DNA of 64,000 nt from Methanofollis aquaemaris (GCF_017357525.1 NZ_CP036172.1:1896561-1960560); one strand, 5' to 3'. Counted from the first letter of the stretch, positions 46,226 through 54,520 are shown. Notes: generated by a model from the letters alone, not told the origin. A program made the numbers and translations.

Positions 46226-47313
46226 ACCCCATGATCGAGCTCCGGCATATTGCAAAATCGTTCGACGGCACCACCGTCCTGCGCGACGTGAATGCCGTCA
46301 TCCGGGACGGGGAGATCTTTGCGGTGATCGGACCCTCCGGCTCAGGCAAGTCCACCCTCCTGCGGATGATCAACCTCCTCGACAGCCCCACGAACGGCCG
46401 GATCCTCCTTGACGGCACCGACATCCATGGCGAACATTCGCAGCCCCTGGAAGTCAGGAGGAGAATGGCGATGGTCTTTCAGCGGCCGGCGGTTTTCAAT
46501 ATGAGTGTCTATGAGAACATCGCTTATGGTCTCAGGCTCAGGCATCTCCCTGAGGAGGAGATCAGGGAGAAGGTGGGGTGGGCGCTGGAGGTGATCGGGC
46601 TCTCCGGGTACGGGACGCGGCAGGCCCGCACTCTCTCGGGCGGCGAGATGCAGCGGGTCGCCCTGGCCCGCGCGCTGGTCACCGCCCCGGCGGTTCTATT
46701 GATGGACGAACCGACCGCGAACCTCGATCCGGTCTCGACGGCGGTGATCGAGGAACTGGTGGTAAGGATCAATCGCGAGCAGGGCCAGACGGTGGTCATC
46801 TCAACGCACGACATGCACCAGGGCCAGCGGCTTGCCCACCGGATCGGGGTCTTGATGGACGGGGTCTTCTCCCAGGTGGGGACACCGCGGGAGGTCTTTG
46901 CGACGCCGAAGAACAAGCATGTCGCCAGGTTTGTCGGGATCGAGAATGTCCTCTCAGGCGAGATCATCGCCACCTCCGAAGGGGTGGTCACCATCGATAC
47001 GGGCGGGGGGGTGCGGGTCCAGGCCGTCGCCCCGCTCCAGGTGGGTGCCCGCGTCTGCGCCTGCATCAAACCCGAAGACATCACGCTGTACCTCGTGGAC
47101 GGCAGTCAGGTCAGCGCCCGCAATGTCCTGAACGGCATGGTCATGGAGATGAAGGCCTATGGGCCGCTCAACCATCTCACCATCGACTGCGGGATCCCCC
47201 TCACCGCTCTGATCACCTGGAAGTCGGCGGAAGACCTGAACATCAGGGTCGGTACGAAGGTGCGTCTCTCGTTCAAGGCGAGTGCGGTTCATGTTGTTGA
47301 GGATTCAGGATGA
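46222..47313 (+). CDS. tupC: Tungstate ABC transporter ATP-binding protein with TOBE domain
   Basis: A 363-residue ATPase. Walker [15 protein letters not shown], signature LSGGEMQRVALARAL, Walker B VLLMDEPTANLD and the His switch STHDMHQGQRL are in place. A C-terminal TOBE-like oxyanion-binding domain (about residues 240-360, NVLSGEII and GIPLTALITWKSAEDL) may sense the intracellular anion and inhibit transport. Start GTG 46222 overlaps the permease stop; ATG 46231 is an alternative. Confidence 0.92.
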   Translation: MNPMIELRHIAKSFDGTTVLRDVNAVIRDGEIFAVIGPSGSGKSTLLRMINLLDSPTNGRILLDGTDIHGEHSQPLEVRRRMAMVFQRPAVFNMSVYENIAYGLRLRHLPEEEIREKVGWALEVIGLSGYGTRQARTLSGGEMQRVALARALVTAPAVLLMDEPTANLDPVSTAVIEELVVRINREQGQTVVISTHDMHQGQRLAHRIGVLMDGVFSQVGTPREVFATPKNKHVARFVGIENVLSGEIIATSEGVVTIDTGGGVRVQAVAPLQVGARVCACIKPEDITLYLVDGSQVSARNVLNGMVMEMKAYGPLNHLTIDCGIPLTALITWKSAEDLNIRVGTKVRLSFKASAVHVVEDSG

Positions 47314-47376
47314 ATTGGCTTTGTTGAACCAGGTATGAGCCGAGACCACGCCTCATGTTTGATTCTACACAGTCCA
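47314..47376. repeat. Short remnant of the dispersed repeat head
   Basis: TTGGCTTTGTTGAACCAGGT (47315-47334) matches the repeat head. It is followed by ATGAGCC, as in the copy at 14438. Confidence 0.45.
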
Positions 47377-48504
47377 TCACTCTTTCTTCTTCCATGCCCG
47401 GAGTGCATAGGCAAGGAGGAGGCCCACGACAAACCCGACGGTGATGTTCACCAGAAGAGCGAGGACGGCGATGACCCCGGTGACGAGGTACGAGTCGGTC
47501 TTGAGACTGTGTTTGCCGAGTTCGACCGCGGCGAAGATGAGCAACCCGCCGAAGACGCCGAGCGGGATGAGGGCAAGGCTCTCAGGCGAGGCGAAAAAAA
47601 GGGCGAAGCCGAGGAAGATCGCCCCTGCGATCACGTTCGCCCCGCCGGTCCTGGCCCCGAAACGGTGCTGGGCGGCAAGTCCGCCGGCACCGTGGCACAT
47701 CGGAAAACCGCCGAAGGGCACCGAGACCAGGTTCATGACCCCGATCGTGCGGGAGAGGCGGTCGGGGGGGACGTCGGTCTTGAAGAGGTCGAGGGTGAGG
47801 AGCGAGGTCGCCAGGATGGCGTTGGTGAGGGTGAGCGGGAACTGCGGCGGGACGAGGTAGAGTCCCGCGTAGACGAGGTCGGCGACGTCGGGGAGGACGA
47901 GGGTGGGCAGGGGTATCATCGAGATCTGGGGGATGCCGGCGGTGATGATCCCGGCGCCGATCCCGATGGCCAGGACGACGAGCGCCGAGACGTCGTTGAC
48001 CTTCCAGCGCAAAGCGGCGAGGAAGAAGAGCACGACTACCGCAATCGATATTCCGGCAAAGAGCGGGTCCGACTCGAGGAAACCGAGGGACGTCCTGATC
48101 AGCACGAGTGCGAGCCCGGCCTGCACCCCCCTGATGACTGAGACCGGGATCCGATCCCTGAGCCAGGTCATGCTCCCGCAGCACCCGAGGGCGAGAAAGA
48201 TGACGCCGATGATCATTCCGGCGCCAGCGATCTCCCCGGTGGTCAATCCTTCGGCGATGGCGATCGCTCCGACCGCCTTGAGGGGTTCGATCGGAATGGG
48301 GAGGCGGTAGTAGACCCCTGAAATGACATACCAGAGGGCGAAGAAGAGAAAGATCTGCGCGAGGTTCACCTCGCAGACGAGGGCGACGCCAAGGACGATC
48401 GGGAGGATGGTCCCGAAGTCGCCGACCGATCCGGCGAACTCTGCGATGGTGAATCTGAGCGGTCGAGGCCCGTTCTGTTCTTCTGCCTTCATAGGTTCTG
48501 TCAT
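47377..48504 (-). CDS. MOT1-type molybdate/sulfate permease
   Basis: A 375-residue polytopic transporter with about ten helices. The two family hallmarks are present: PIPIEPLKAVGAIAIAEGL and FPMCHGAGGLAAQHRFGART, which define the MOT1 molybdate transporter family (related to SulP but lacking STAS). It probably provides a secondary route for molybdate uptake. It is divergent from modA, in line with common control. GGAAGGA precedes the ATG. Confidence 0.88.
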   Translation of the reverse strand: MTEPMKAEEQNGPRPLRFTIAEFAGSVGDFGTILPIVLGVALVCEVNLAQIFLFFALWYVISGVYYRLPIPIEPLKAVGAIAIAEGLTTGEIAGAGMIIGVIFLALGCCGSMTWLRDRIPVSVIRGVQAGLALVLIRTSLGFLESDPLFAGISIAVVVLFFLAALRWKVNDVSALVVLAIGIGAGIITAGIPQISMIPLPTLVLPDVADLVYAGLYLVPPQFPLTLTNAILATSLLTLDLFKTDVPPDRLSRTIGVMNLVSVPFGGFPMCHGAGGLAAQHRFGARTGGANVIAGAIFLGFALFFASPESLALIPLGVFGGLLIFAAVELGKHSLKTDSYLVTGVIAVLALLVNITVGFVVGLLLAYALRAWKKKE

Positions 48505-48596
48505 CTGCGTACGTTCCTTCCGTGACGATCGTTTCCGCCCTGATGCGGGAGAAAGGTTCCGATTGCGGAGTAAAATCAGGGGTGTTTATTTACAAT

Positions 48597-48606
48597 GTTA
48601 ATTAAC
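48597..48606. promoter_or_regulatory. Palindrome GTTAATTAAC in the MOT1/modA divergent promoter
   Basis: A perfect 10-base palindrome 10 bases before modA and about 95 bases from the MOT1 start. It is a plausible operator for a molybdate-responsive regulator. A near-identical core, GTTAATTAAT, occurs at 60973 upstream of another transporter operon. Confidence 0.45.
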
Positions 48607-48615
48607 GCTCTCTAT

Positions 48616-49422
48616 ATGAAGTCATTCTCGATCATTCTTGTCTTGATGCTTGTGGTCGGCGCTGCCTGCGCCGTCTGCGGATGCACCACCGAGCAGACAA
48701 CGACAACACCGCAGGTGTCGGAAAAACCGACGCTGATGGTCTATTGCGGCGCCGGTATCAGGGAGCCGATGGAAGAGATCGCCGGAATATATGAGAACAA
48801 GACCGGCACCCTGATCAAGTTCACCTTCGGCAACTCCGCCGCTCTCCTGAGTCAGATGGAACTGGTGAAGCAGGGCGACCTCTACATGCCCGGCGCCACC
48901 GCCTATATCGAGAAAGCGGCTGAGAAGGGGTATGTGAACAGCACCGAGCAGGTCGTCTACCACATCCCGGTGATCGCCGTCGCCAGGGGCAACCCCAAGA
49001 ATGTGACCTGCATCGAGGATCTGGCGCGCGACGACCTGACCGTCGTCGTCGGCGACCCCACCGGCCCGGCGATCGGCAAGAGCACCAAGAAGATGCTGAA
49101 CAAGAGCGGTCTCTGGGATGCGGTATCTGAGAACGCCGCCGCCACGCGTGCGACCGTCAACGAACTGGTCGTCGATATCTGCATGGGCACCGCGGACGCT
49201 TCGGTCATCTGGTACGACCTCTATGTGCCCGACAAGATGGATCTCATCGAGATCCCGAAGAATCAGAACGACATCAAGGTGATCCCGATAGGGACGCTTG
49301 AATTCTCGGAGAACCCGATCGAGGCACAGAAGTTTGCCGACTTCGTCGCTTCGGACGAAGGGAAGGCGATCTTCGTGAAGCACGGCTATATCGTCTACCC
49401 TGATCCGAAGTACGAGGCCTGA
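48616..49422 (+). CDS. modA: Molybdate ABC transporter substrate-binding lipoprotein
   Basis: A 268-residue binding protein of the ModA family. A signal peptide with lipobox (GAACAVCGC) and a short Thr linker precede the mature domain. That domain opens LMVYCGAGIREPMEEIAGIY and has the oxyanion-contact segment FGNSAALLSQME and the C-lobe DPTGPAIGKSTKKML. ATG 48616 rather than 48595 gives a canonical signal peptide. It is first in modA-trmO-modB-modC. Confidence 0.9.
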   Translation: MKSFSIILVLMLVVGAACAVCGCTTEQTTTTPQVSEKPTLMVYCGAGIREPMEEIAGIYENKTGTLIKFTFGNSAALLSQMELVKQGDLYMPGATAYIEKAAEKGYVNSTEQVVYHIPVIAVARGNPKNVTCIEDLARDDLTVVVGDPTGPAIGKSTKKMLNKSGLWDAVSENAAATRATVNELVVDICMGTADASVIWYDLYVPDKMDLIEIPKNQNDIKVIPIGTLEFSENPIEAQKFADFVASDEGKAIFVKHGYIVYPDPKYEA

Positions 49423-49472
49423 TCCCTCAGGGCTCCTTCCCCTTTTCCATCATCACTGACGAGGTAATTCCC

Positions 49473-50009
49473 ATGCATTCAGAATCAATCGACCCGACAA
49501 GACAACCGGTCACCTACCGGCCCATCGGCGTCATCAGGACGCCCTTTACCGAACAGGAGAACACCCCTATCCAGGGGATATTCAACTCGGCATGCGGCAC
49601 TGTAGAGTTGTTCCCCGAGTACGAGGCCGGGCTGCTGGATATCGAAACCTTCTCGCACCTGATCCTGATTTACCACTTCCACCAGGCGAACGGTGCCATG
49701 CTCCGCCAGAAACCATTCCTCGACCTCCAGAAAGAACGCGGCATCTTTGCCATCCGCCACTTCAACCGCCCTAACCCGATCGGGATCTCGATCGTGGAGT
49801 TGAAGGGCGTGCGCGGCAACGTGCTCGACGTCTGCGGCGTGGACACCCTGGACGGCACCCCGCTCCTTGACGTCAAGCCCTATGTCCACCAGTTCGACCA
49901 CCGCGAGGAGGTCAGGAGCGGATGGGTGGACGACCAGCATGTGGACGATGTCAGGGATTGGAACAGCACCCCCGAGGCACTCAGGCATCGCGACCGGGTG
50001 AATCTGTGA
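49473..50009 (+). CDS. trmO: tRNA (adenine37-N6)-methyltransferase, TrmO/TsaA family
   Basis: A 178-residue protein of the TrmO (YaeB/UPF0066) family, which uses S-adenosylmethionine to methylate t6A37 in tRNA. Family motifs include YRPIGVIRTPF, IFNSACGTVELFPEY, SHLILIYHFH, RHFNRPNPIGISIVEL and the closing DTLDGTPLLDVKPYV. It sits between modA and modB, with a GTGA overlap with modB, so it is translated with transporter genes; a role in molybdate metabolism is not known. Confidence 0.9.
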   Translation: MHSESIDPTRQPVTYRPIGVIRTPFTEQENTPIQGIFNSACGTVELFPEYEAGLLDIETFSHLILIYHFHQANGAMLRQKPFLDLQKERGIFAIRHFNRPNPIGISIVELKGVRGNVLDVCGVDTLDGTPLLDVKPYVHQFDHREEVRSGWVDDQHVDDVRDWNSTPEALRHRDRVNL

Positions 50010-50794
50010 ATGCCCCCAATCCCCTGAAGGCGGTGACGATCGGCGTTGCCGCCCTCCTCACCACCTTCATCATCGTCCTGCTGCTCCTGGTCGTCACCCA
50101 TCCATCCCCCGCCGCACTCCTCTCCTCCATCGCCTCGCGCGAGATCCAGTTTGCCGTCTATCTATCGATCGTCACCTCGGTCGCATCGACCGCGATCTGC
50201 GTTCTGATCGCCGTGCCCTCGGCCTACGCCCTGGCGAGATATGACTTCTTCGGCAAAAATGTGGTGAATACCATCGTCGACATGCCACTCGCCCTCCCGC
50301 CGCTCGTCGCGGGTGTGGGACTTCTCCTCTTCTTCGGAACCACCCCGATCGGGAAGGCGCTCGCCGAGGCGGGACTGGTCTTCATCTTCACGCCCCTCGG
50401 GATCGTGGTGGCGCAGGTCTTCGTGAACTTCCCGTTCATGCTCAGGATCATGCGCTCGACCTTCGAGTCGATCAGTCCGCGCTACGAGTACGTGGCAAAG
50501 ACCCTCGGGTGCACCGACGTCCAGGCCCTCTGGCGGGTCACCCTGCCGATGGCGACGAGCGGTCTCATCGCCGGCGGGGTGATCACCTGGGCGAAGGGGA
50601 TCGGTGAGTTTGGGGCCGCGCTCATGCTCGCCGGTGCGACGCGGATGAAGACCGAGACGTTGCCGATATCCCTCTTCCTCAACATGTCCTGCGGCGAACT
50701 GGACCTGGCCATCTCGGCGGCGACGATCCTGATCGTCATCTCGATCGCCTCGCTCTACGTCTTTGAACGCTATGGCGGGAGCGTCAGGTTATAG
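50006..50794 (+). CDS. modB: Molybdate ABC transporter permease
   Basis: A 262-residue permease with six helices and the EAA loop AKTLGCTDVQALWRVTLPMA. It includes the conserved GIGEFGAALMLAG after it. Start GTG 50006 overlaps the trmO stop (GTGA). It belongs with modA and modC. Confidence 0.93.
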   Translation: MNAPNPLKAVTIGVAALLTTFIIVLLLLVVTHPSPAALLSSIASREIQFAVYLSIVTSVASTAICVLIAVPSAYALARYDFFGKNVVNTIVDMPLALPPLVAGVGLLLFFGTTPIGKALAEAGLVFIFTPLGIVVAQVFVNFPFMLRIMRSTFESISPRYEYVAKTLGCTDVQALWRVTLPMATSGLIAGGVITWAKGIGEFGAALMLAGATRMKTETLPISLFLNMSCGELDLAISAATILIVISIASLYVFERYGGSVRL

Positions 50795-50805
50795 GAGGCG
50801 GATGA

Positions 50806-51852
50806 ATGTTACAAATTGAACACGTATCCAAGGACATGGGGGAGTTTGTCCTCAAAGACGCCACCCTCCAGGTGAACGACGGCGAATACCTGGTGATCAT
50901 CGGGCCGACCGGTGCCGGTAAGACGATCCTCCTTGAGACGCTGGCAGGGATCTATCCCCCGGATAGCGGCAGGATGATCCTCGACGGCCGGGACATCACC
51001 GATGCGCCCCCGCGGGAGCGGCGGATCAGCATGGTCTACCAGGACTACATGCTCTTCCCCCACCTCACGGTCGCGGAGAACATCGGTTTCGGGTTGAAGA
51101 ACCAGAAGGTGGAGCGATCGGAGATCGAAGAAAAAGTGCGAGAAGCCGCTCAGTTTCTCGGCATCGATCATCTCCTCCACCGTTATCCAGAGACACTTTC
51201 CGGCGGCGAACAGCAACGGGCGGCCATCGCCCGGGCGATCGTGATGGAGCCCGCGCTCCTCCTCCTCGACGAACCGCTGAGCGCACTGGACGGGCGGACA
51301 CGGGAAAAACTCAGGAGAGAACTGCGTCACCTCCACGACCTCTACGGGATCACGGTGATCCATGTCACCCATAACTTCGAGGAGGTCTTCTCGCTCGCGG
51401 ACCGCGTGGCCGTGATCCGGGGCGGCGAGATCGTGCAGGTCGGCGAACCGCACGAGGTCTTCAGAAAACCGAACTGCGAGTTTGTGGCGAATTTTGTGGG
51501 TGTGGAGAACCTCTTCAAGGGCACCTGTGTCAGGAAGGATGGGATCTCCGAGGTCACTGTCGATGGCGTCCGGATGATCTCGACGGCCTCTGTTGACGTC
51601 GATGAGGTCTGTGTCTCGATACGGCCAGAAGAGATCCTGATCTCGCCGCGGCCGATCGATTCCAGTGCACGAAACCGGTATTCCGGGACGGTTCAAGAGA
51701 TCGCCGATAATGGGGCGACCGTCAGGATCACGGTCGACTGCGGGATCCCCCTGGCGGTGCTGATTACCCGGCAGGGATATCTTGAAATGGGTCTGGTTGA
51801 GGGAGGCACTGTTTCTGTGGCCTTTAAAGCCTCGTCTGTCCAGATCTTCTGA
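50806..51852 (+). CDS. modC: Molybdate ABC transporter ATP-binding protein
   Basis: A 348-residue ATPase. Walker A GPTGAGKTILLETL, signature LSGGEQQRAAIARAI, Walker B LLLLDEPLSALD and the His switch VTHNFEEVFSL are present. The C-terminal TOBE/Mop-like domain (residues 235-348) contains GTVQEIADNGATVRITVDCG and GIPLAVLIT, the site of trans-inhibition by molybdate or tungstate in methanogen ModC. It is convergent with the next gene. Confidence 0.94.
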   Translation: MLQIEHVSKDMGEFVLKDATLQVNDGEYLVIIGPTGAGKTILLETLAGIYPPDSGRMILDGRDITDAPPRERRISMVYQDYMLFPHLTVAENIGFGLKNQKVERSEIEEKVREAAQFLGIDHLLHRYPETLSGGEQQRAAIARAIVMEPALLLLDEPLSALDGRTREKLRRELRHLHDLYGITVIHVTHNFEEVFSLADRVAVIRGGEIVQVGEPHEVFRKPNCEFVANFVGVENLFKGTCVRKDGISEVTVDGVRMISTASVDVDEVCVSIRPEEILISPRPIDSSARNRYSGTVQEIADNGATVRITVDCGIPLAVLITRQGYLEMGLVEGGTVSVAFKASSVQIF

Positions 51853-51873
51853 TAGGTCTCAGGCGGGTGCGTG

Positions 51874-52224
51874 TCACCTGCCAAAGATCCTTCCCTTGAT
51901 CGCATCGAGGAGGTCAGGCCCGAGGATCTGCTCGACTTCTTCTGGATAGTCCTCCATGATCCTGGAAAAGAGAATTGCCGTCCCCTTTGTATTGGTCGAG
52001 ACCCCGACCCGCTCGGTGCGGGTGACCAATCCCTCCTCTTCCATGGCGGCGAGGACCGGGATGACATAGTAATGGGGGACCGAAAGATAGGCGGCGAGGC
52101 GTCTGGTCTTGGGGAACCTGATGCTGATCTCGTCCTTGGTGCAGAGAAATGTGATGGCACCGTCCTCAAAGATGAGAATCCGTGCAACTGCTGTGAGAAT
52201 CTCACCTGAGGTCAGTGCAGACAT
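51874..52224 (-). CDS. Small protein, possible winged-helix, beside modC
   Basis: A 116-residue protein I cannot name. The middle (TRRLAAYLSVPHYYVIPVLA and MEEEGLVTRTERVG) resembles a winged helix with a recognition helix and wing. It follows the 75-residue gene on the same strand by 16 bases, so both are probably one transcript. It could be a Mo/W-responsive regulator; this rests on position only. Confidence 0.6.
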   Translation of the reverse strand: MSALTSGEILTAVARILIFEDGAITFLCTKDEISIRFPKTRRLAAYLSVPHYYVIPVLAAMEEEGLVTRTERVGVSTNTKGTAILFSRIMEDYPEEVEQILGPDLLDAIKGRIFGR

Positions 52225-52240
52225 AACACAGGTAAAGAGA

Positions 52241-52468
52241 TTATTCGTCTTTCTTATTATGATGGTGCTCGCCCTCTGGCATCGGTTCGAGCCAGACGAT
52301 CTCGGCACCGAGGTCTGCGGCGATGACCTCAACCTCGTTCTTTCTGAAGTGCTTGGACTCCAACCAGAGTCTCCTGGAGTTGTTGTCTCCGGTTACGGCG
52401 ACGATACGGAACTTCGGCTGCTTGACACCGCTGCCGACCTTCTGGCGTTCACGAACATAGATCTTCAT
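52241..52468 (-). CDS. Small conserved protein, copy 1, with His-rich tail
   Basis: A 75-residue protein: MKIYVRERQKVGSGVKQPKF leads into a compact alpha/beta core ending VIAADLGAEIVWLEPMP. The tail GEHHHNKKDE is histidine-rich and may bind metal; copy 2 lacks it. The two copies share about 60 percent of core residues. GGTGATTTCC before ATG 52468 gives the start. It is divergent from the first Mos-like gene. Function unknown; pairing with Mos-like genes in both copies suggests a linked role. Confidence 0.7.
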   Translation of the reverse strand: MKIYVRERQKVGSGVKQPKFRIVAVTGDNNSRRLWLESKHFRKNEVEVIAADLGAEIVWLEPMPEGEHHHNKKDE

Positions 52469-52484
52469 GGAAATCACCTGATAT

Positions 52485-52504
52485 CCAGTTGATATACCAA
52501 CTGG
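52485..52504. promoter_or_regulatory. Inverted repeat between small gene and first Mos-like gene
   Basis: CCAGTTG at 52485-52491 and CAACTGG at 52498-52504 form a 7-base inverted repeat. TTATATC (52516-52522) and TATAAATA (52531-52538) follow on the plus strand. Confidence 0.45.
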
Positions 52505-52558
52505 TATACGCTCTGTTATATCTCCCTACGTATAAATATTCTCTTCATAGGTGATACC

Positions 52559-53371
52559 ATCACAGCAAAACGGTTTGAATTGAATTCAGGGCTCCGCGGT
52601 GAGACGATGGTCAGAAAAGGGCTGATGCGGCAGATCGAAGAGATCCCGCAGATCCGGATCATGCCCGAACTGAATGTGATCAAGATTGGTGGTCATGGGA
52701 CCATCGATTTCGGACGCGAGGTCGTCTTCCCGATCGTGGATGAGATCGGGGCCCTCAAGGAGGCCGGGGAGAAGGTGCTCCTGGTGACCGGCGGTGGCGT
52801 CCGGGTCAGACACATCATGGACATCGGGATCAACCTGGGGATGCCGACCGGTGTGCTCGCCGAACTCGCCAGCAAGATCAGCGAGCAGAACGCCCTGATG
52901 ATGTCCCTCCTTCTCTCGCCATATGGCGGGACACAGGTGGCGTCGGGCGACCTCCTCGAACTTCCGACCCTCGCATCGCTCGGCCTTCTCCCGGTGACCC
53001 ATGGGACTCCTCCGTACGGTCTCTATGAACAACCCTCTGAGATCGGGTCCATCCCACCGAACCGGACCGATACCGGTGCGGTGCTCATCGCCGAGGTGAT
53101 GGGGGCGAAGAACTGTATCCTTGCGAAAAATGTCGACGGCCTCTTCACCGAAGATCCGCGCCTCAACCCTGAGGCCGACCTCATCTCTGAGATAACGGCG
53201 GAAGAACTTCTTGCGATGGACATGGAGGACATGGTCCTCGAGAAGAAGGCAGTCGAACTCCTCCTTCACACCAAGCATGTGAGAGAGATCAGAGTGGTCA
53301 ACGGGCATGTGCCCGGCAACATCACGAAAGCGGTAAAAGGAGAGGAGATCGGGACCCTGATCCGGGCCTGA
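52559..53371 (+). CDS. Molybdenum storage protein-like subunit (MosA/MosB family), copy 1, putative ATC start
   Basis: An amino-acid-kinase-fold protein of 270 residues if read from ATC 52559. From memory of the family, its landmarks match Azotobacter MosA/MosB rather than UMP kinase: VIKIGGHGTIDFGREVVFPI, a GVRVRHIMDIG segment, the loop IPPNRTDTG, KNVDGLFTEDP and the C-terminal VVNGHVPGNITKAVKGEEIG. MoSto packs molybdate or tungstate clusters in an ATP-dependent cage. AGGTGA sits four bases before the ATC, as it does before the ATG of copy 2, and R-(F/Y)-E-L-x-S-G-L before the next possible starts (TTG 52580, ATG 52607) is conserved. A general UMP-kinase label is possible in automatic annotation. 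Confidence 0.78.
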   Translation: MTAKRFELNSGLRGETMVRKGLMRQIEEIPQIRIMPELNVIKIGGHGTIDFGREVVFPIVDEIGALKEAGEKVLLVTGGGVRVRHIMDIGINLGMPTGVLAELASKISEQNALMMSLLLSPYGGTQVASGDLLELPTLASLGLLPVTHGTPPYGLYEQPSEIGSIPPNRTDTGAVLIAEVMGAKNCILAKNVDGLFTEDPRLNPEADLISEITAEELLAMDMEDMVLEKKAVELLLHTKHVREIRVVNGHVPGNITKAVKGEEIGTLIRA

Positions 53372-53389
53372 CCTCCTTATCTCATTCTT

Positions 53390-53626
53390 TTATCTGGCGG
53401 CGGTTTTCATCTCGCCGCGTTTTTCCTCGGGCATCGCTTCGAGCCAGATGATCTCGGCCCCCACATCCGCGGCGATCTGCTCGATCTCGGTCTTCCTGAA
53501 ATGGGTCGCCTCGACCTTGAGGTGTCCGGCATCACCCTTCCCCCCGGTAACGGCAACGACGCGGTACTTCGGTTGCTTGACGCCGCTGCCGACCTTCTGC
53601 CTCTCTCTCGCATAAACCTTCAACAT
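53390..53626 (-). CDS. Small conserved protein, copy 2
   Basis: A 78-residue paralogue of the 52241-52468 product: MLKVYARERQKVGSGVKQPK then QIAADVGAEIIWLEAMPEE. The tail is EEKRGEMKTAAR and has no histidine cluster. GAGGGGAAGAGAAG precedes ATG 53626. It is divergent from the second Mos-like gene and convergent with the first, reproducing the order of the first pair. Confidence 0.7.
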   Translation of the reverse strand: MLKVYARERQKVGSGVKQPKYRVVAVTGGKGDAGHLKVEATHFRKTEIEQIAADVGAEIIWLEAMPEEKRGEMKTAAR

Positions 53627-53668
53627 CTTCTCTTCCCCTCTGGCCACTCGGGGCCATGGTGGCGCCAC

Positions 53669-53703
53669 TATAAATCTCATGATATATAGTATTCGTCAGG
53701 TGA
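53669..53703 (+). promoter_or_regulatory. Promoter and ribosome binding site of the second Mos-like gene
   Basis: CTATAAATC at 53668-53676 is a TATA candidate about 26 bases before AGGTGA (53698-53703). The ATG at 53708 is four bases after that. The spacing serves as the reference for the ATC of copy 1. Confidence 0.5.
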
Positions 53704-53707
53704 CGGT

Positions 53708-54520
53708 ATGAAATCTGGTCGATATGAACTGGAGTCCGGGTTGCAGGGCGAGACGCTGGTACGGAAAGGACTAATGCGGCGGACCGGGGATATCCCGCAG
53801 ATCAGGATCATGCCCGACCTGAACGTGATCAAGTTCGGCGGGCACGGGACGATCGATTATGGCAGGGAAGTGGTCTTCCCGATCGTGGATGAGATCGGGG
53901 CCCTCAAAGAGGCCGGGGAGAAGGTGCTCGTGGTGACTGGCGGCGGCGGACGGGTGCGGCATATCATGGACATCGGCATCGACCTCGGGATGCCGACCGG
54001 CGTGCTTGCCGAACTCGCTGGCAAGATCAGCGAGCAGAACGCGATCATGATGACTGTTCTTCTTTCTTCATATGGGGGGGTGCGGGTCCACACCGCCGAT
54101 CTCCTCGAACTCCCGACGATCATCGCCCTCGGCCTTCTCCCGGTGACCCACGGCACCCCACCGTACGGGCTGTACGAGCAACCCCCCTCGGTGGGATCGA
54201 TCCCGCCGAACCGGACTGACACCGGTGCGGTGCTCATCGCCGAGGTGATGGGGGCGAAGAACTGTATCCTTGCGAAGAATGTTGACGGGCAGTTCACCGA
54301 GGATCCGAGGGTCAACCCCGGCGCCGAATTGATCGCCGAGATCTCGGCAGAGGATCTTCTTGCCATGGACCTGGAAGACCTGGTGCTGGAGCGCCGGGCG
54401 GTTGAACTCCTTCTCAATACCAAACATGTGAAAGAGATCAAGGTGGTCAACGGGCATGTGCCCGGCAATATCACGAAGGCGGTGAAGGGGGAGCGGATCG
54501 GGACGGTGATCAGGGGATGA
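53708..54520 (+). CDS. Molybdenum storage protein-like subunit (MosA/MosB family), copy 2
   Basis: A 270-residue paralogue of copy 1, sharing most residues: VIKFGGHGTIDYGREVVFPI, GRVRHIMDIGIDLGMPTGVL, IPPNRTDTGAVLIAEVMG, KNVDGQFTEDPR and VVNGHVPGNITKAVKGERIG. Two subunits would allow a hetero-oligomer like alpha/beta MoSto. The usual ATG at 53708 has AGGTGA four bases upstream. Its 3' end overlaps the convergent ABC ATPase gene by 11 bases. Confidence 0.8.
   Translation: MKSGRYELESGLQGETLVRKGLMRRTGDIPQIRIMPDLNVIKFGGHGTIDYGREVVFPIVDEIGALKEAGEKVLVVTGGGGRVRHIMDIGIDLGMPTGVLAELAGKISEQNAIMMTVLLSSYGGVRVHTADLLELPTIIALGLLPVTHGTPPYGLYEQPPSVGSIPPNRTDTGAVLIAEVMGAKNCILAKNVDGQFTEDPRVNPGAELIAEISAEDLLAMDLEDLVLERRAVELLLNTKHVKEIKVVNGHVPGNITKAVKGERIGTVIRG

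Noticed and set aside
52559-54520. Simple UMP kinase (pyrH) assignment for the two paralogues
   Set aside because: They are longer than archaeal PyrH, have the Mos-type N- and C-terminal motifs, are duplicated and sit beside Mo/W transport genes. The alternative is kept as a testable rival.
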